Source: Pseudoponticoccus marisrubri (GTDB lineage Bacteria > Pseudomonadota > Alphaproteobacteria > Rhodobacterales > Rhodobacteraceae). From it: 64,000 nucleotides of DNA. A program made the translations under genes and the position numbers. The stretch covers positions 21,351-85,350 of the forward strand of contig NZ_LPXO01000016.1 of the NCBI RefSeq assembly GCF_001482405.1, written 5' to 3'. Positions 54,785-63,863 of the stretch are shown here, piece by piece; positions within the stretch are counted from its first letter, which is position 1, and every line of letters begins with the position of its first letter. Below the pieces are notes generated by a model. The model ran no database searches and was not told the origin of the DNA. It saw only the letters and a list, made by a program, of their open reading frames with translations.

Positions 54785-55825
54785 ATGCTGAGACGTCACT
54801 TCATGGCCCTTGCGAGCGCCGCGAGCCTCGCGCTCGGCGCGGGCGCGGCCACGGCACAACAGGCCCCGGCGCCGCTCGACAATCCCGGGGACGTGACCAT
54901 CGCGCTGGTGCGCTACCTGTCCACCGGCGACTTCTTCCAGGCCTACCTGTCGGGCGTCGAGACCCAGGCCGAGGCGCTGGGGGTCAACCTGCGCGTGCTG
55001 GACAGCCGGCAGGACGCGGCACTGCAGGCCGACATGGTCGACCAGGCCATCGCGCTGGGAGTGGACGGGATCATCATCCAGCACGGGCTGACGGAATCCA
55101 TGCGCGACGCGGCGCAGCGCGCCGTCGAGGCCGGGATCAAGGTCGTGGCCTTCGACGTGAATGTCGAGAACGACGCGATCCCGCAGATCGAGCAGTCGGA
55201 CTACCTGCTGGGCAAGCTGGCGCTGGAACAGGCGATCGAGGACAATGGCGACAGCTTCACCGCCGGCTATGTCTACGTCCCCGGCATCGCGCCGCTGGAC
55301 CGCCGCCACGTGGCCTGGGAAGAGATCAAGGAGGCCAACCCGGGCATCGAGGAGGCCGCCCGGATCGGCACGCTGGACAACCCCATCGCCAATGCCAACG
55401 CCAACCAGGCGCGCGCGGCGCTGCAGGCCAATCCCGGCATCTCGGTCTTCTTCGCGCCCTATAACGAGTTCGCCAAGGGGGTGAAGATCGCCGCGGACGA
55501 GTTGGGCCTGAGCGGGCAGATGAGCATCTATTCCGCCGACATCTCGACCGCCGACATCGCGCTGATGCGCGAGCCGGGCAGCGCGTGGAAGGCCACCGTG
55601 GCCACCAACCCCGCCGTGGTGGGCGAGGTCTCGGTCCGGGCGCTGGCGCTGATGCTGGCCGGCGAGGATCCGGGCGCCTCGGTCATCGTGCCGCCGACAC
55701 TGATCACGCAGACCTTCCTGAACGACGAGAACATCCGCAACATGGAGGATCTGGGCGCCAAGATGCCCCAGTTCCAGCATGCCGACGTGGCGATGGCCGA
55801 CTGGATGCCGCTGCCGCCGCGCTGA
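54785..55825 (+). CDS. Ribose-type ABC transporter substrate-binding protein
   Basis: A 346 aa periplasmic binding protein of the RbsB type. The signal peptide ends near AATAQQ (about residue 25). The mature protein has two lobes, with AIALGVDGIIIQHGLTESM and AVEAGIKVVAFDVNVEND typical of the pentose/hexose-binding group. I chose the ATG at 54785, which has GGAGG 8 nt upstream. A strong terminator follows. The ligand is inferred from the mtn genes to be methylthioribose, 5-deoxyribose or a related nucleoside. Confidence 0.92.
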   Translation: MLRRHFMALASAASLALGAGAATAQQAPAPLDNPGDVTIALVRYLSTGDFFQAYLSGVETQAEALGVNLRVLDSRQDAALQADMVDQAIALGVDGIIIQHGLTESMRDAAQRAVEAGIKVVAFDVNVENDAIPQIEQSDYLLGKLALEQAIEDNGDSFTAGYVYVPGIAPLDRRHVAWEEIKEANPGIEEAARIGTLDNPIANANANQARAALQANPGISVFFAPYNEFAKGVKIAADELGLSGQMSIYSADISTADIALMREPGSAWKATVATNPAVVGEVSVRALALMLAGEDPGASVIVPPTLITQTFLNDENIRNMEDLGAKMPQFQHADVAMADWMPLPPR

Positions 55826-55850
55826 GCGCGTTCCCTTACCACGACACTGA

Positions 55851-55884
55851 CGCCCGGTCCGCTTCGGACCGGGCGTTTTCGTTT
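55851..55884 (+). terminator. Rho-independent terminator after the mtn-linked ABC operon
   Basis: CGCCCGGTCC (55851-55860) and GGACCGGGCG (55866-55875) form a perfect 10-bp stem with a 5-nt loop, followed by TTTTCGTTT. It ends the importer operon 25 bp after the binding-protein stop. Confidence 0.93.
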
Positions 55885-55888
55885 GGCC

Positions 55889-56539
55889 CTATGCGCTTGC
55901 GAGGCGGATCCGGCGGGGGCGTTCGCGCACGATGGCGCCCTGCGCCACGAGGTCGGTGAAGGCGCGGCTGACGCTCTCGGCCGTGGTCTCGAGGTAGTGG
56001 GCGATGTCGCTGCGGGTCATGACCAGCGTCACCGTCGCGCTCTGCTGCCGCGCCGACAGGTCGCGCAGGAACCACATGAGCCGCTCGGCCACTTCGCCCG
56101 AGCGGGCGAGGATCAGCCGGCGCTGGTCCTGCGCGGCCTGCGCCCCGATCGCGTGGGTCAACGCGTGCAGCACCTCGCCCGACCGGTCGGGCGCGCAATG
56201 CACCCGTTCGGGATCGAGATCGCAGATCCAGCTTTCCTGCAGCGCGGTGATCGCCACGGGTTCGTCCGCGAAGGCGGTGACCACCGGCTCTCCCGGCAGC
56301 AGGAAGGCGGCCACCTCGGGCCGGCCCTCGGGGTTGAGATATTCGACCTTCAGGGCGCCCGCGCGCAGCATCAGGAACCGGTCGAGCGGGCCGCCATTGG
56401 GCAGCACCTGCCCACGGTCCACATGCATCACGCCGATCGCGCCGTTCTCGGGCTGCAGATCGGTCACGGTGTCCATGTCCAGACGCCGCAGCGGACATCC
56501 ACCGCAAAGCTGCGGCGGGTCCTGTCTCAGAGAGATCAT
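55889..56539 (-). CDS. Crp/Fnr family regulator with CxxC N-terminus
   Basis: A 216 aa regulator with an N-terminal cyclic-nucleotide-binding-like domain (about 25-135) and a C-terminal helix-turn-helix, TRSDIAHYLETTAESVSRAF. The E-SR residues of the recognition helix match those of FNR that read TTGAT half-sites. Cysteines are at 12, 15, 106 and 115. FNR proteins usually have three near the N-terminus and one in the middle, so the cluster, if any, is atypical. It is divergent from the nap operon, with an FNR box in the gap. Confidence 0.9.
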   Translation of the reverse strand: MISLRQDPPQLCGGCPLRRLDMDTVTDLQPENGAIGVMHVDRGQVLPNGGPLDRFLMLRAGALKVEYLNPEGRPEVAAFLLPGEPVVTAFADEPVAITALQESWICDLDPERVHCAPDRSGEVLHALTHAIGAQAAQDQRRLILARSGEVAERLMWFLRDLSARQQSATVTLVMTRSDIAHYLETTAESVSRAFTDLVAQGAIVRERPRRIRLASA

Positions 56540-56607
56540 GAGGGACTCCAGTTCGAGTCGTATTGTTCGCGCAAGGCGAGCATATACCCGGACCGGGTTG
56601 CCAAAAA

Positions 56608-56621
56608 ATGATGCAAATCAA
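56608..56621. promoter_or_regulatory. FNR box upstream of napE
   Basis: ATGAT-GCAA-ATCAA matches the FNR consensus TTGAT-N4-ATCAA at nine of ten positions. It lies 62 bp before the napE start and 69 bp from the divergent regulator gene, so it may serve both. Confidence 0.75.
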
Positions 56622-56682
56622 AAAATCGGGAGAGCGCTGTGAAAGACTTGGGGCCGACTCATCAAGTTCGGAGGTCATCCCC

Positions 56683-56856
56683 GTGTCATCCACCCAGTCG
56701 GATCCCGCGCCGGATCACCCGGGCAAGCGTGACGAAACGCTGGCGTTTCTGTTCCTTGCCTTCGTGCTCTTCCCGATCCTCGCCATCCTCTTCGTGGGGG
56801 GCTTCGGCTTTGTCGTCTGGATGCAGCACCTGATCGTCGGCCCGCCGGGAAGCTGA
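56683..56856 (+). CDS. napE: Periplasmic nitrate reductase accessory protein NapE
   Basis: A 57 aa protein with one membrane helix (ETLAFLFLAFVLFPILAILF with FVGGFGFVVWM), typical of NapE. The start is a GTG at 56683 chosen because GGAGG (56670-56674) lies 8 nt upstream. A longer open frame exists but is not conserved. It is the first gene of the nap operon. The precise role of NapE is not settled. Confidence 0.85.
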   Translation: MSSTQSDPAPDHPGKRDETLAFLFLAFVLFPILAILFVGGFGFVVWMQHLIVGPPGS

Positions 56857-56860
56857 GCGC

Positions 56861-57337
56861 ATGAGCCGGACGAAACCCGACACCCTGCCGCGGCGGGCGC
56901 TGTTCGGCGGGCGCGGCACCGATGGCGTGATGCCCTGGACCGACCCCGAACGGCTGTTCGACCGCTGCACCGGCTGTGGCGCCTGCGCGCGCGCCTGCCC
57001 GCAGGGCATCGTGGCCACCGGGCGCGGCGGCCACCCCTACCTGGATTTCAGTGCCGAATGCACCTTCTGCGGCGCCTGCGCCGAGGCCTGCGCCGACGAG
57101 GTCTTTGACCTGACCCGCCTGCCCGCCATGGCCGCGCAGGCACGGATCGGCGCGGGCTGCTTCGAGACGCAGGGCATCGCCTGCCGCGCCTGCGAGGATT
57201 CCTGCCCCGAGGACGCGCTGCGCCTGCGCCCGCAACTGGGCGGCACCGCCCGCATCGAGGTGCTGGACACCTGCACCGGCTGCGGCGCCTGCGTGCCCGT
57301 CTGCCCCGCCAATGCCGTGGAGATCGCCCATGTCTGA
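56861..57337 (+). CDS. napF: Ferredoxin-type protein NapF
   Basis: A 158 aa cytoplasmic iron-sulfur protein that assists NapA maturation. It has CTGCGACARACPQ, CTFCGACAEACADE, CRACEDSCPEDA and CTGCGACVPVCPAN, which are four clusters of cysteines, enough for three or four 4Fe-4S centres. It lies 4 bp after napE and overlaps the napD start. Confidence 0.94.
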   Translation: MSRTKPDTLPRRALFGGRGTDGVMPWTDPERLFDRCTGCGACARACPQGIVATGRGGHPYLDFSAECTFCGACAEACADEVFDLTRLPAMAAQARIGAGCFETQGIACRACEDSCPEDALRLRPQLGGTARIEVLDTCTGCGACVPVCPANAVEIAHV

Positions 57338-57620
57338 ACACCACCTTTCCAGCCTCGTGATCCATGCCAAGCCGGCGCAGCTGGACGACGTGGCCCGCCG
57401 GCTTGAGGCCGAGGGCTGCGAGGTTCATGTGCGCAGCGAGCACGGCAAGCTGGTCGTGACGCTGGAAGCGCCCAGCCAAAGCGTGCTGAACGACACGCTG
57501 ACCCGCATCCAGCTGCTGCCCGGCGTGCTGGCCGCCACGCTGGTCTACCACCATGTCGACGATGCCGATCCGGGCGCCGTCGGCCCATCCCAGGTCCAAC
57601 CCCAGGAGACGCGCGCATGA
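57330..57620 (+). CDS. napD: NapA chaperone NapD
   Basis: A 96 aa cytoplasmic chaperone that binds the Tat signal of NapA and holds it back until cofactor insertion is complete. It has [20 protein letters not shown] at the start and the usual small ferredoxin-like fold length. The ATG at 57330 overlaps the napF stop, and its stop overlaps the napA start by 4 nt. Confidence 0.92.
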   Translation: MSEHHLSSLVIHAKPAQLDDVARRLEAEGCEVHVRSEHGKLVVTLEAPSQSVLNDTLTRIQLLPGVLAATLVYHHVDDADPGAVGPSQVQPQETRA

Positions 57621-60109
57621 CCCTCACCAGACGAGATGTCCTGAAATCGCAGGCCATCGCCGCCGCCAGCGCGGCGGCCGGCCTGTCCACCCCCGCCGCC
57701 GCCCAGAACATCGTGACCGAGCGCGACCTGACCGAGCTGACATGGTCCAAGGCGCCCTGCCGCTTCTGCGGCACCGGCTGTTCGGTCATGGTGGCCACGC
57801 GCAACAACCGCGTGGTGGCCACCCATGGCGATGCCGAGGCCGAGGTCAATCGTGGGCTGAACTGCGTCAAGGGCTACTTCCTGTCCAAGATCATGTACGG
57901 CGCCGACCGCCTGACAAAACCACTGCTGCGCAAGCGCGACGGCGTCTACCACAAGGATGGCGAGTTCGAGGAGGTCAGCTGGGACGAGGCCTTCGACATC
58001 ATGGCCGAGAAGTTCAAGAAGACGCTAGCCGAGAAGGGCCCCGAGGGCGTGGGCATGTTCGGCTCGGGCCAGTGGACCGTCTGGGAAGGCTACGCCGCCT
58101 CCAAGCTCTACAAGGCCGGGTTCCGGTCGAACAACATCGACCCCAACGCGCGGCATTGCATGGCCTCGGCCGTGGCGGGCTTCATCCGCACCTTCGGCAT
58201 CGACGAGCCGATGGGCTGCTACGACGATTTCGAACATGCCGATGCCTTCGTGCTCTGGGGTTCGAACATGGCCGAGATGCACCCGATCCTGTGGACGCGG
58301 CTGACCGACCGGCGCCTCTCGGCCCCGCATGTCGAGGTGGCCGTGCTGTCGACCTACCGGCATCGCAGCTATGACCTGGCCGATCTCGAGATGACCTTCA
58401 CGCCGCAGACCGACCTGGCGCTTCTCAACGCCATCGCGCGGCACATCATCAAGACCGACCGGGTCAACCGCGACTTCGTGGATGCGCATGTCAACTTCAA
58501 GCGCGGCAACCCCGATATCGGCTACGGGCTGCGCCCCGAGCACCCGCTGGAACAGGCCGCGGCCAATCCCGACAAGGCGGGCGGCGCCGCCGACATGACA
58601 TTCGAGGAATTCGCCGAGTTCCTCGAGCCCTACACCTTCGACTACGCGGCCGAGCTGTCGGGCGTGCCGGCCGACCGGATCGAGCGGCTGGCCGAGATCT
58701 ATGCCGATCCCGACACCAGGGTCATGTCGCTCTGGACCATGGGGGTGAACCAGCACACCCGCGGGGTCTGGGTGAACAACATGATCTACAACGTGCACCT
58801 GCTGACCGGCAAGATCGCCGAGCCTGGCAACTCGCCCTTCTCGCTGACCGGCCAGCCCTCGGCCTGCGGCACCGCGCGCGAGGTCGGCACCTTCGCGCAT
58901 CGCCTGCCCGCCGACCTGGTGGTGGCCAATCCCGAGCACCGCAAGGTGGCCGAGGAGATCTGGAAACTGCCAGAGGGCACGGTGCCCGGCTGGGTCGGCG
59001 CGCATGCCGTGCTGCAGAACCGGCACCTGAAGGACGGCAAGATCAACGCCTACTGGATCCAGGTGAACAACAACCTGCAGGCCGCGCCCAACCTGATGGA
59101 GGAGACCTATCCCGGCTACCGCAACCCGGACAATTTCATCGTGGTCTCGGACGCCTATCCCACGGTGACCGCGCAGGCCGCGGATCTCGTGCTACCCACG
59201 GCCATGTGGGTCGAGAAGGAGGGCGCCTATGGCAATGCCGAGCGCCGCACCCAGTTCTGGCACGAGCTGGTCCCCGCCCCGGGCGAGGCGAAATCCGATC
59301 TCTGGCAGCTGATGCAATTCTCCAAGCGCTTCACCACCGACGAGGTCTGGCCCGAGGAGATCCTCGCCGCCGCGCCGGAGTATCGGGGCAAGACCCTGTT
59401 CGAGGTGCTGTTTGCCAATGGCAACGTGGACGCGTTCGAGCTGTCCGAGACCGAGGCCCATCCGAACCACGAAAGCACGGAATTCGGCTTTTACGTGCAG
59501 AAGGGCCTGTTCGAGGAATATGCCCGCTTCGGCCGCGACCATGGCCATGACCTGGCCGATTTCGACACCTATCACCAGGTGCGCGGCCTGCGCTGGCCCG
59601 TGGTCGACGGGGTCGAGACCAAATGGCGCTACCGCGAGGGCTATGACCCTTACGTGACCAAGGGCGCGGGCGTCGAGTTCTACGGCAAGCCCGACGGGCG
59701 GGCCAACATCTTCGCCCTGCCCTACGAGCCGCCGGCCGAGAGCCCGGATGAGGACTTCCCCTTCTGGCTGGTGACGGGGCGCGTGCTGGAGCATTGGCAT
59801 TCCGGCTCGATGACCGATCGGGTGCCCGAGCTGCACAAGGCCTATCCCAACGCCATGGTCTATATGCACCCGCAGGATGCGGCCGAGCTGGGCCTGCATC
59901 GCGGCAGCGCGGTCAAGCTGACCTCGCGCCGGGGCGACATGCTGACCCGGGTCGAGACGCGCGGCCGCAACAAGGTGCCGCGCGGGCTGATCTTCGTGCC
60001 GTGGTTCGATGCCAACCAGCTGATCAACAAGCTGACGCTTGATGCGACGGACCCGATCTCGAAGCAGACCGATTTCAAGAAATGCGCCTGCAAGGTGGAG
60101 GCGGTGTGA
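57617..60109 (+). CDS. napA: Periplasmic nitrate reductase catalytic subunit NapA
   Basis: An 830 aa molybdoenzyme that reduces nitrate to nitrite in the periplasm. A twin-arginine signal, [19 protein letters not shown], is at the N-terminus. The 4Fe-4S cluster is bound by CRFCGTGC and a later Cys in GLNCVKGYF. The molybdenum ligand is the Cys in [10 protein letters not shown]. The length is as in other NapA proteins. The stop overlaps the napB start by 1 nt. Confidence 0.97.
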   Translation: MTLTRRDVLKSQAIAAASAAAGLSTPAAAQNIVTERDLTELTWSKAPCRFCGTGCSVMVATRNNRVVATHGDAEAEVNRGLNCVKGYFLSKIMYGADRLTKPLLRKRDGVYHKDGEFEEVSWDEAFDIMAEKFKKTLAEKGPEGVGMFGSGQWTVWEGYAASKLYKAGFRSNNIDPNARHCMASAVAGFIRTFGIDEPMGCYDDFEHADAFVLWGSNMAEMHPILWTRLTDRRLSAPHVEVAVLSTYRHRSYDLADLEMTFTPQTDLALLNAIARHIIKTDRVNRDFVDAHVNFKRGNPDIGYGLRPEHPLEQAAANPDKAGGAADMTFEEFAEFLEPYTFDYAAELSGVPADRIERLAEIYADPDTRVMSLWTMGVNQHTRGVWVNNMIYNVHLLTGKIAEPGNSPFSLTGQPSACGTAREVGTFAHRLPADLVVANPEHRKVAEEIWKLPEGTVPGWVGAHAVLQNRHLKDGKINAYWIQVNNNLQAAPNLMEETYPGYRNPDNFIVVSDAYPTVTAQAADLVLPTAMWVEKEGAYGNAERRTQFWHELVPAPGEAKSDLWQLMQFSKRFTTDEVWPEEILAAAPEYRGKTLFEVLFANGNVDAFELSETEAHPNHESTEFGFYVQKGLFEEYARFGRDHGHDLADFDTYHQVRGLRWPVVDGVETKWRYREGYDPYVTKGAGVEFYGKPDGRANIFALPYEPPAESPDEDFPFWLVTGRVLEHWHSGSMTDRVPELHKAYPNAMVYMHPQDAAELGLHRGSAVKLTSRRGDMLTRVETRGRNKVPRGLIFVPWFDANQLINKLTLDATDPISKQTDFKKCACKVEAV

Positions 60110-60564
60110 TGCGCTATACAGGACTGAAACTCGCCGTGCTGGCCTGCCTCGTGGGCGGCCTCGCCGCGGCCCAGAGCATGAACAACATCTCGACGCTGCG
60201 GGCCACCGACCCGCCCGAGGACGAGATGCCGCCGCGGATGCGGCCCTTCGTCGACACCGACCTGCGCGAGGCCCGCAACTATCCCGAACAGCCGCCGCTG
60301 ATCCCGCATGATGTCGAGGGCTACGAGGTCAGCCGCAATTACAACAAGTGCCTCAGCTGCCATGCCCGCGCGGCCACCGGGCGCAGCCAGGCGCCCATGG
60401 TCTCGGTCACCCACTATATCGACCGGCACGGGCAGGTGCTGGCCTCGGTCTCGCCGCGGCGGTATTTCTGCAACCAGTGCCACGTGCCGCAGCGCCCGGA
60501 CGAGCCGATGGTGACCAACACCTTCATCGACATCGACACGCTTCTGACGATGCCGCGGGAGTAA
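60109..60564 (+). CDS. napB: Diheme cytochrome c subunit NapB
   Basis: A 151 aa periplasmic electron carrier to NapA. It has a signal peptide (LKLAVLACLVGGLAAAQ) and two haem-binding motifs, CLSCH and CNQCH. The haem region includes YNKCLSCHARAATGRSQAPMVS, seen in the family as the first site. I chose the ATG at 60109, overlapping napA by 1 nt. Confidence 0.95.
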   Translation: MRYTGLKLAVLACLVGGLAAAQSMNNISTLRATDPPEDEMPPRMRPFVDTDLREARNYPEQPPLIPHDVEGYEVSRNYNKCLSCHARAATGRSQAPMVSVTHYIDRHGQVLASVSPRRYFCNQCHVPQRPDEPMVTNTFIDIDTLLTMPRE

Positions 60565-60567
60565 GCC

Positions 60568-61239
60568 ATGTGGACATTCATCAAACGGCTCTGGGCGGCG
60601 ATGCGGCGCCCGAGCATGCATTTCTCGCTGGGGTTCCTGACGCTGGGCGGCTTCATCTGCGGCGTGCTGTTCTGGGGCGGGTTCAACACCGCGCTCGAGG
60701 TCACCAACACGCAGGAATTCTGCACCGGCTGCCACGAGATGCGCGACAACGTCTATGCCGACCTGCAGACCACGGTGCATTACACCAATGCCTCGGGCGT
60801 GCGGGCCAAGTGCTCGGACTGCCACGTGCCGCATGAATGGACCAACAAGATCGCCCGCAAGATCGCCGCCTCGAAAGAGGTCTATGGCTGGCTCTTCGGC
60901 ACGATCAACACGCGCGAGAAGTTCGAGGCGCACAGGCTGGAAATGGCGCAGCGGGAGTGGGCGCGGTTCGAGGCCAATGACAGCCTGGAATGCCGCAACT
61001 GCCATTCCGAGGTGGCGATGGACTTCTCGGCGCAAAGCCCGCGTGCCGCGGATTCCCACGAACGGCTGCTGGCCACGGGCGAGGCGACCTGCATCGACTG
61101 CCACAAGGGCATCGCGCATACCCTGCCCGACATGCCCACCGAAAGCGCCGCGCTGCTGCCCGGGCTGGCCTCCGGCCACGGGACCGATCCGGCCGGCACC
61201 GCCGTGGCGGATTACCTGCAGGGCGGCGCGAAGCCCTAG
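60568..61239 (+). CDS. napC: Tetraheme cytochrome c NapC (NapC/NirT family)
   Basis: A 223 aa membrane-anchored cytochrome that takes electrons from quinol to NapB. One N-terminal membrane helix ([19 protein letters not shown]) precedes four haem motifs: CTGCHEM, CSDCHVP, CRNCHSE and CIDCHKG. It is the last gene of napEFDABC. No napG or napH is present, so quinol oxidation depends on NapC. Confidence 0.96.
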   Translation: MWTFIKRLWAAMRRPSMHFSLGFLTLGGFICGVLFWGGFNTALEVTNTQEFCTGCHEMRDNVYADLQTTVHYTNASGVRAKCSDCHVPHEWTNKIARKIAASKEVYGWLFGTINTREKFEAHRLEMAQREWARFEANDSLECRNCHSEVAMDFSAQSPRAADSHERLLATGEATCIDCHKGIAHTLPDMPTESAALLPGLASGHGTDPAGTAVADYLQGGAKP

Positions 61240-61246
61240 GCCCGGC

Positions 61247-62680
61247 TCACAGCGCCAGCGGCTCCGTCATGCCGCTGGCCTCCAGGTCCCAGCGCGCGGC
61301 CCAGCTGCCGGCCGCGCGCTCCAGCATCAGGTAGTTGCGCTCGGCCACGTAGCGCCGCGCCTGCCCCGGCAGCCGCCCCACCCGGATCGGGTGGCCCGGC
61401 AGGGGGTTCTCTCCGAAACTGGCCAGCGCGCCCAGCGTCCGCGCCCAGGCGCGGGGCGGCGCGCGATGCGCGATGCCCGAGGCCACCAGCTGGTTCAGCT
61501 GCAGCCCGCCGCCCAGCTCCATCGTGGCACGGGTGGCCAGGTGGATTTCGCCCGACAGCACGGTGATGTCATGCCCGTCGCGCTGCGCCATGTCGCGCAC
61601 GAGGGTCAGCATTCGGCGCCATTCGTCACGATGGGCACGGCTCTGCCACTGGTCGCGCAGGTCGTCCTCGTATTTCTGCATGCTGGGTATGGCGACCATC
61701 AGCGCCTCGAGCACCGACAGGCGCGGCCCCAGCAGCGGCACGCTGGACATCAGGAAACTGTGCCCGGCCGCGCGGCGCGCCGCCTCGGCCTCCATCATCT
61801 GCCAGCCGCCCGCCCCCATGACCTGCCGCCGCGTGCGCTCGCCGCGCAGGTCGGGCGCCACGATGCGCAGCTCGGGCGCGTCGACCGCCCAGCCCAGATG
61901 CAGCCCCGAGGGATCGGCAAAGCGCGCCGGCAGGTCGTCATCCGTCGCCGCATGCTGGAACACGAGGAAGGCGTCGCGCGCCACGTCGAACAGCGCCTGC
62001 CCCACCGGCGAGTAGGTGCGTGAACGTGGCAGCGAGCCCCAGCCGTCGCAGATGTCGTGATCGTCCCATTGCATCAGCGAAGGCACCCGCGCGGCCAGCC
62101 AGGCGAATTGCGGCGCGGCATAGAGCGCGGCGTAACGTTCGAGGAAGCGCGCCCGCAGGTGGCGCCGCAGGTCGGCCAGGTCGCCCTGCGACGGGTCGCG
62201 CGGGATCCTGTCGGGCCAGTCCTCGCTCAGCGGATGGCCCTGCGTGACCTCGTCGGCATAGATCTGGTCGCCCCCGTGCAACAGCAACGCGATCGGGCGC
62301 TGGCGATGCTCTGCGCGCAGCCGCTCCCACATGGCGTTGCGCTCCGAGGTCTCGCGCTCCATGTCGCCGACCTCCTCGCCGTTGCAGGACACGTAGGCCA
62401 TGCGCAGATCGCCGGTCAGGCCGCCCGCCACACCGTAGGAGTCTCCGTTCCATGCGTATTCCGAGCTGTGATCGGCCGGCAGTGCGAACCGCGCGCGCCA
62501 GACCGTGGCCGCGTCGTGATGGGCCAGCACGGTGCAGGGATGGGCCTGCCCCGCCACCTCGACCGGCGGCGGCGGCGCGGTGCCCGGAGCGATGAAGAGC
62601 GCGGCAAGATGCATCTGCCCGTCCGCGACATCGTCGAGGACCAGCACGGGACCGATAACGGAGGTGATCTGGAACGTCAT
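61247..62680 (-). CDS. PhoD-like alkaline phosphatase family protein
   Basis: A 477 aa metallophosphoesterase. It has LLLHGGDQIYADEV, MQWDDHDICDGWGS and LSGEIHLATRATM, which hold the metal ligands (Asp, His) of the PhoD-like fold. There is no signal peptide after the ATG at 62680, so a cytoplasmic location is likely. The true substrate is unknown. A longer open frame upstream is excluded because it runs over the LacI gene. It is convergent with napC and divergent from the LacI gene. Confidence 0.85.
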   Translation of the reverse strand: MTFQITSVIGPVLVLDDVADGQMHLAALFIAPGTAPPPPVEVAGQAHPCTVLAHHDAATVWRARFALPADHSSEYAWNGDSYGVAGGLTGDLRMAYVSCNGEEVGDMERETSERNAMWERLRAEHRQRPIALLLHGGDQIYADEVTQGHPLSEDWPDRIPRDPSQGDLADLRRHLRARFLERYAALYAAPQFAWLAARVPSLMQWDDHDICDGWGSLPRSRTYSPVGQALFDVARDAFLVFQHAATDDDLPARFADPSGLHLGWAVDAPELRIVAPDLRGERTRRQVMGAGGWQMMEAEAARRAAGHSFLMSSVPLLGPRLSVLEALMVAIPSMQKYEDDLRDQWQSRAHRDEWRRMLTLVRDMAQRDGHDITVLSGEIHLATRATMELGGGLQLNQLVASGIAHRAPPRAWARTLGALASFGENPLPGHPIRVGRLPGQARRYVAERNYLMLERAAGSWAARWDLEASGMTEPLAL

Positions 62681-62782
62681 GTGTGAGGAGCTATGGCGGC
62701 CGGGCCCGCTTCGCAATTCGGATCCGCCGCTTTTTGCGCATTTCGCGCGCCCCCGGCGGGCGACCGCCACTGCAACGGATGC

Positions 62783-62794
62783 GCAACCGGTTGC
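62783..62794. promoter_or_regulatory. LacI-type operator
   Basis: GCAACCGGTTGC is a perfect 12-bp palindrome centred on CG, the usual form of LacI-family operators. It lies 55 bp before the LacI gene and 103 bp before the divergent phosphatase gene, so autoregulation is likely. Confidence 0.72.
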
Positions 62795-62848
62795 AAATCC
62801 CGCCCGTTGGGGAGAGACTTCCGGCAGGACAACAAGAAGGACAAGACG

Positions 62849-63862
62849 GTGCCGGTGACCTTGAAGGACGTCGCAGAGCGGGCCGGCGTATCGCGCTCGG
62901 CGGTGTCGCGAACCTTCACGCCGGGCGCCTCGGTCTCGGAGAAGACGCGACGCAAGGTCGAGACCGCCGCGCAGGAACTGGGCTACAGCCCCAACGCGCT
63001 GGCCTCGAGCCTGACGACGGGGCGGACCAAGCTGATCGGGCTGGTCTCGAACAATTTCCGCAACCCTTATTTCCTCGAGATCTTCGACCTGTTCACCCGC
63101 GGTCTGCAGGATCGCGGCCTGCGCCCGCTGCTGGTCAACCTCTCGGACGAGCCGGGGCCCGAGGCCTCGCTGCGCATGTTGCGGCAATACTCGGTCGACG
63201 GGGTCGTCGTGGCCTCCTCCACCCTGCCGCCCACCTTCTCGCGCGCCTTCCTCGATGCCGGCATGCCGGTGGTGCACGCCTTCGGCCGCGCCGCCAGTTC
63301 CGCGCAGGTGCACGTGGTGGGGATCGACAACGTGGCCAGTGGCCGGCTGGCGGCGCATACGCTGCTGTCGCGCGGCTATCGCCGCATCGCCTTCCTCGGC
63401 GGGCCCGAGGGCGCGACCACCACGCAGGACCGGCTGGCCGGCTTCCTGAGCGAGCTCAAGACCCATCCCGAGGCCCGCGTGACCCATTCCTTCGCCGGCG
63501 CCTATTCCTTCGATGCCGGGCGCGAGGAGATGACCCGCCTGCTGGCCGAGGGCGACCCGGCCGAGGCCTATTTCTGCGGCGACGACGTGCTGTCGATCGG
63601 CGCGCTGTCGGCCCTGCGCGACAGCGGCCATGACTGCCCGGGCCAGGTCGGAATCCTCGGGTTGAACGACATGGAGATGGCGCGCTGGAACATCATCGAC
63701 CTGACCACGCTGCGCCAGCCGATCGAGCGGATCGTGGCCTCCTCGATCGACCTGATGGTCGCCACGCTGGAGAACCACGACCGCTCGCCCGAGGCGCGGG
63801 TCTTTTCCTGCACGGTGGTGGATCGCGGCACCCTGCGCCCGGCGCCCGCGATCACTGGCTAG
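62849..63862 (+). CDS. LacI family transcriptional regulator
   Basis: A 337 aa regulator. The N-terminal helix-turn-helix and hinge are VTLKDVAERAGVSRSAVSR and VSEKTRRKVETAAQELGYSPN, followed by a sugar-binding core. I chose the GTG at 62849 because AAGGA lies 7 nt upstream and the next residues match the family. It is followed at 1 bp by the convergent end of an oxidoreductase gene. The effector is not known. It probably controls sugar genes lying beyond the right edge. Confidence 0.92.
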   Translation: MPVTLKDVAERAGVSRSAVSRTFTPGASVSEKTRRKVETAAQELGYSPNALASSLTTGRTKLIGLVSNNFRNPYFLEIFDLFTRGLQDRGLRPLLVNLSDEPGPEASLRMLRQYSVDGVVVASSTLPPTFSRAFLDAGMPVVHAFGRAASSAQVHVVGIDNVASGRLAAHTLLSRGYRRIAFLGGPEGATTTQDRLAGFLSELKTHPEARVTHSFAGAYSFDAGREEMTRLLAEGDPAEAYFCGDDVLSIGALSALRDSGHDCPGQVGILGLNDMEMARWNIIDLTTLRQPIERIVASSIDLMVATLENHDRSPEARVFSCTVVDRGTLRPAPAITG

Positions 63863-63863
63863 G

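Noticed and set aside
62681..63778. N-terminal extension of the PhoD-like gene
   Set aside because: The open frame runs across the whole LacI gene in antisense. Family similarity starts after the ATG at 62680.
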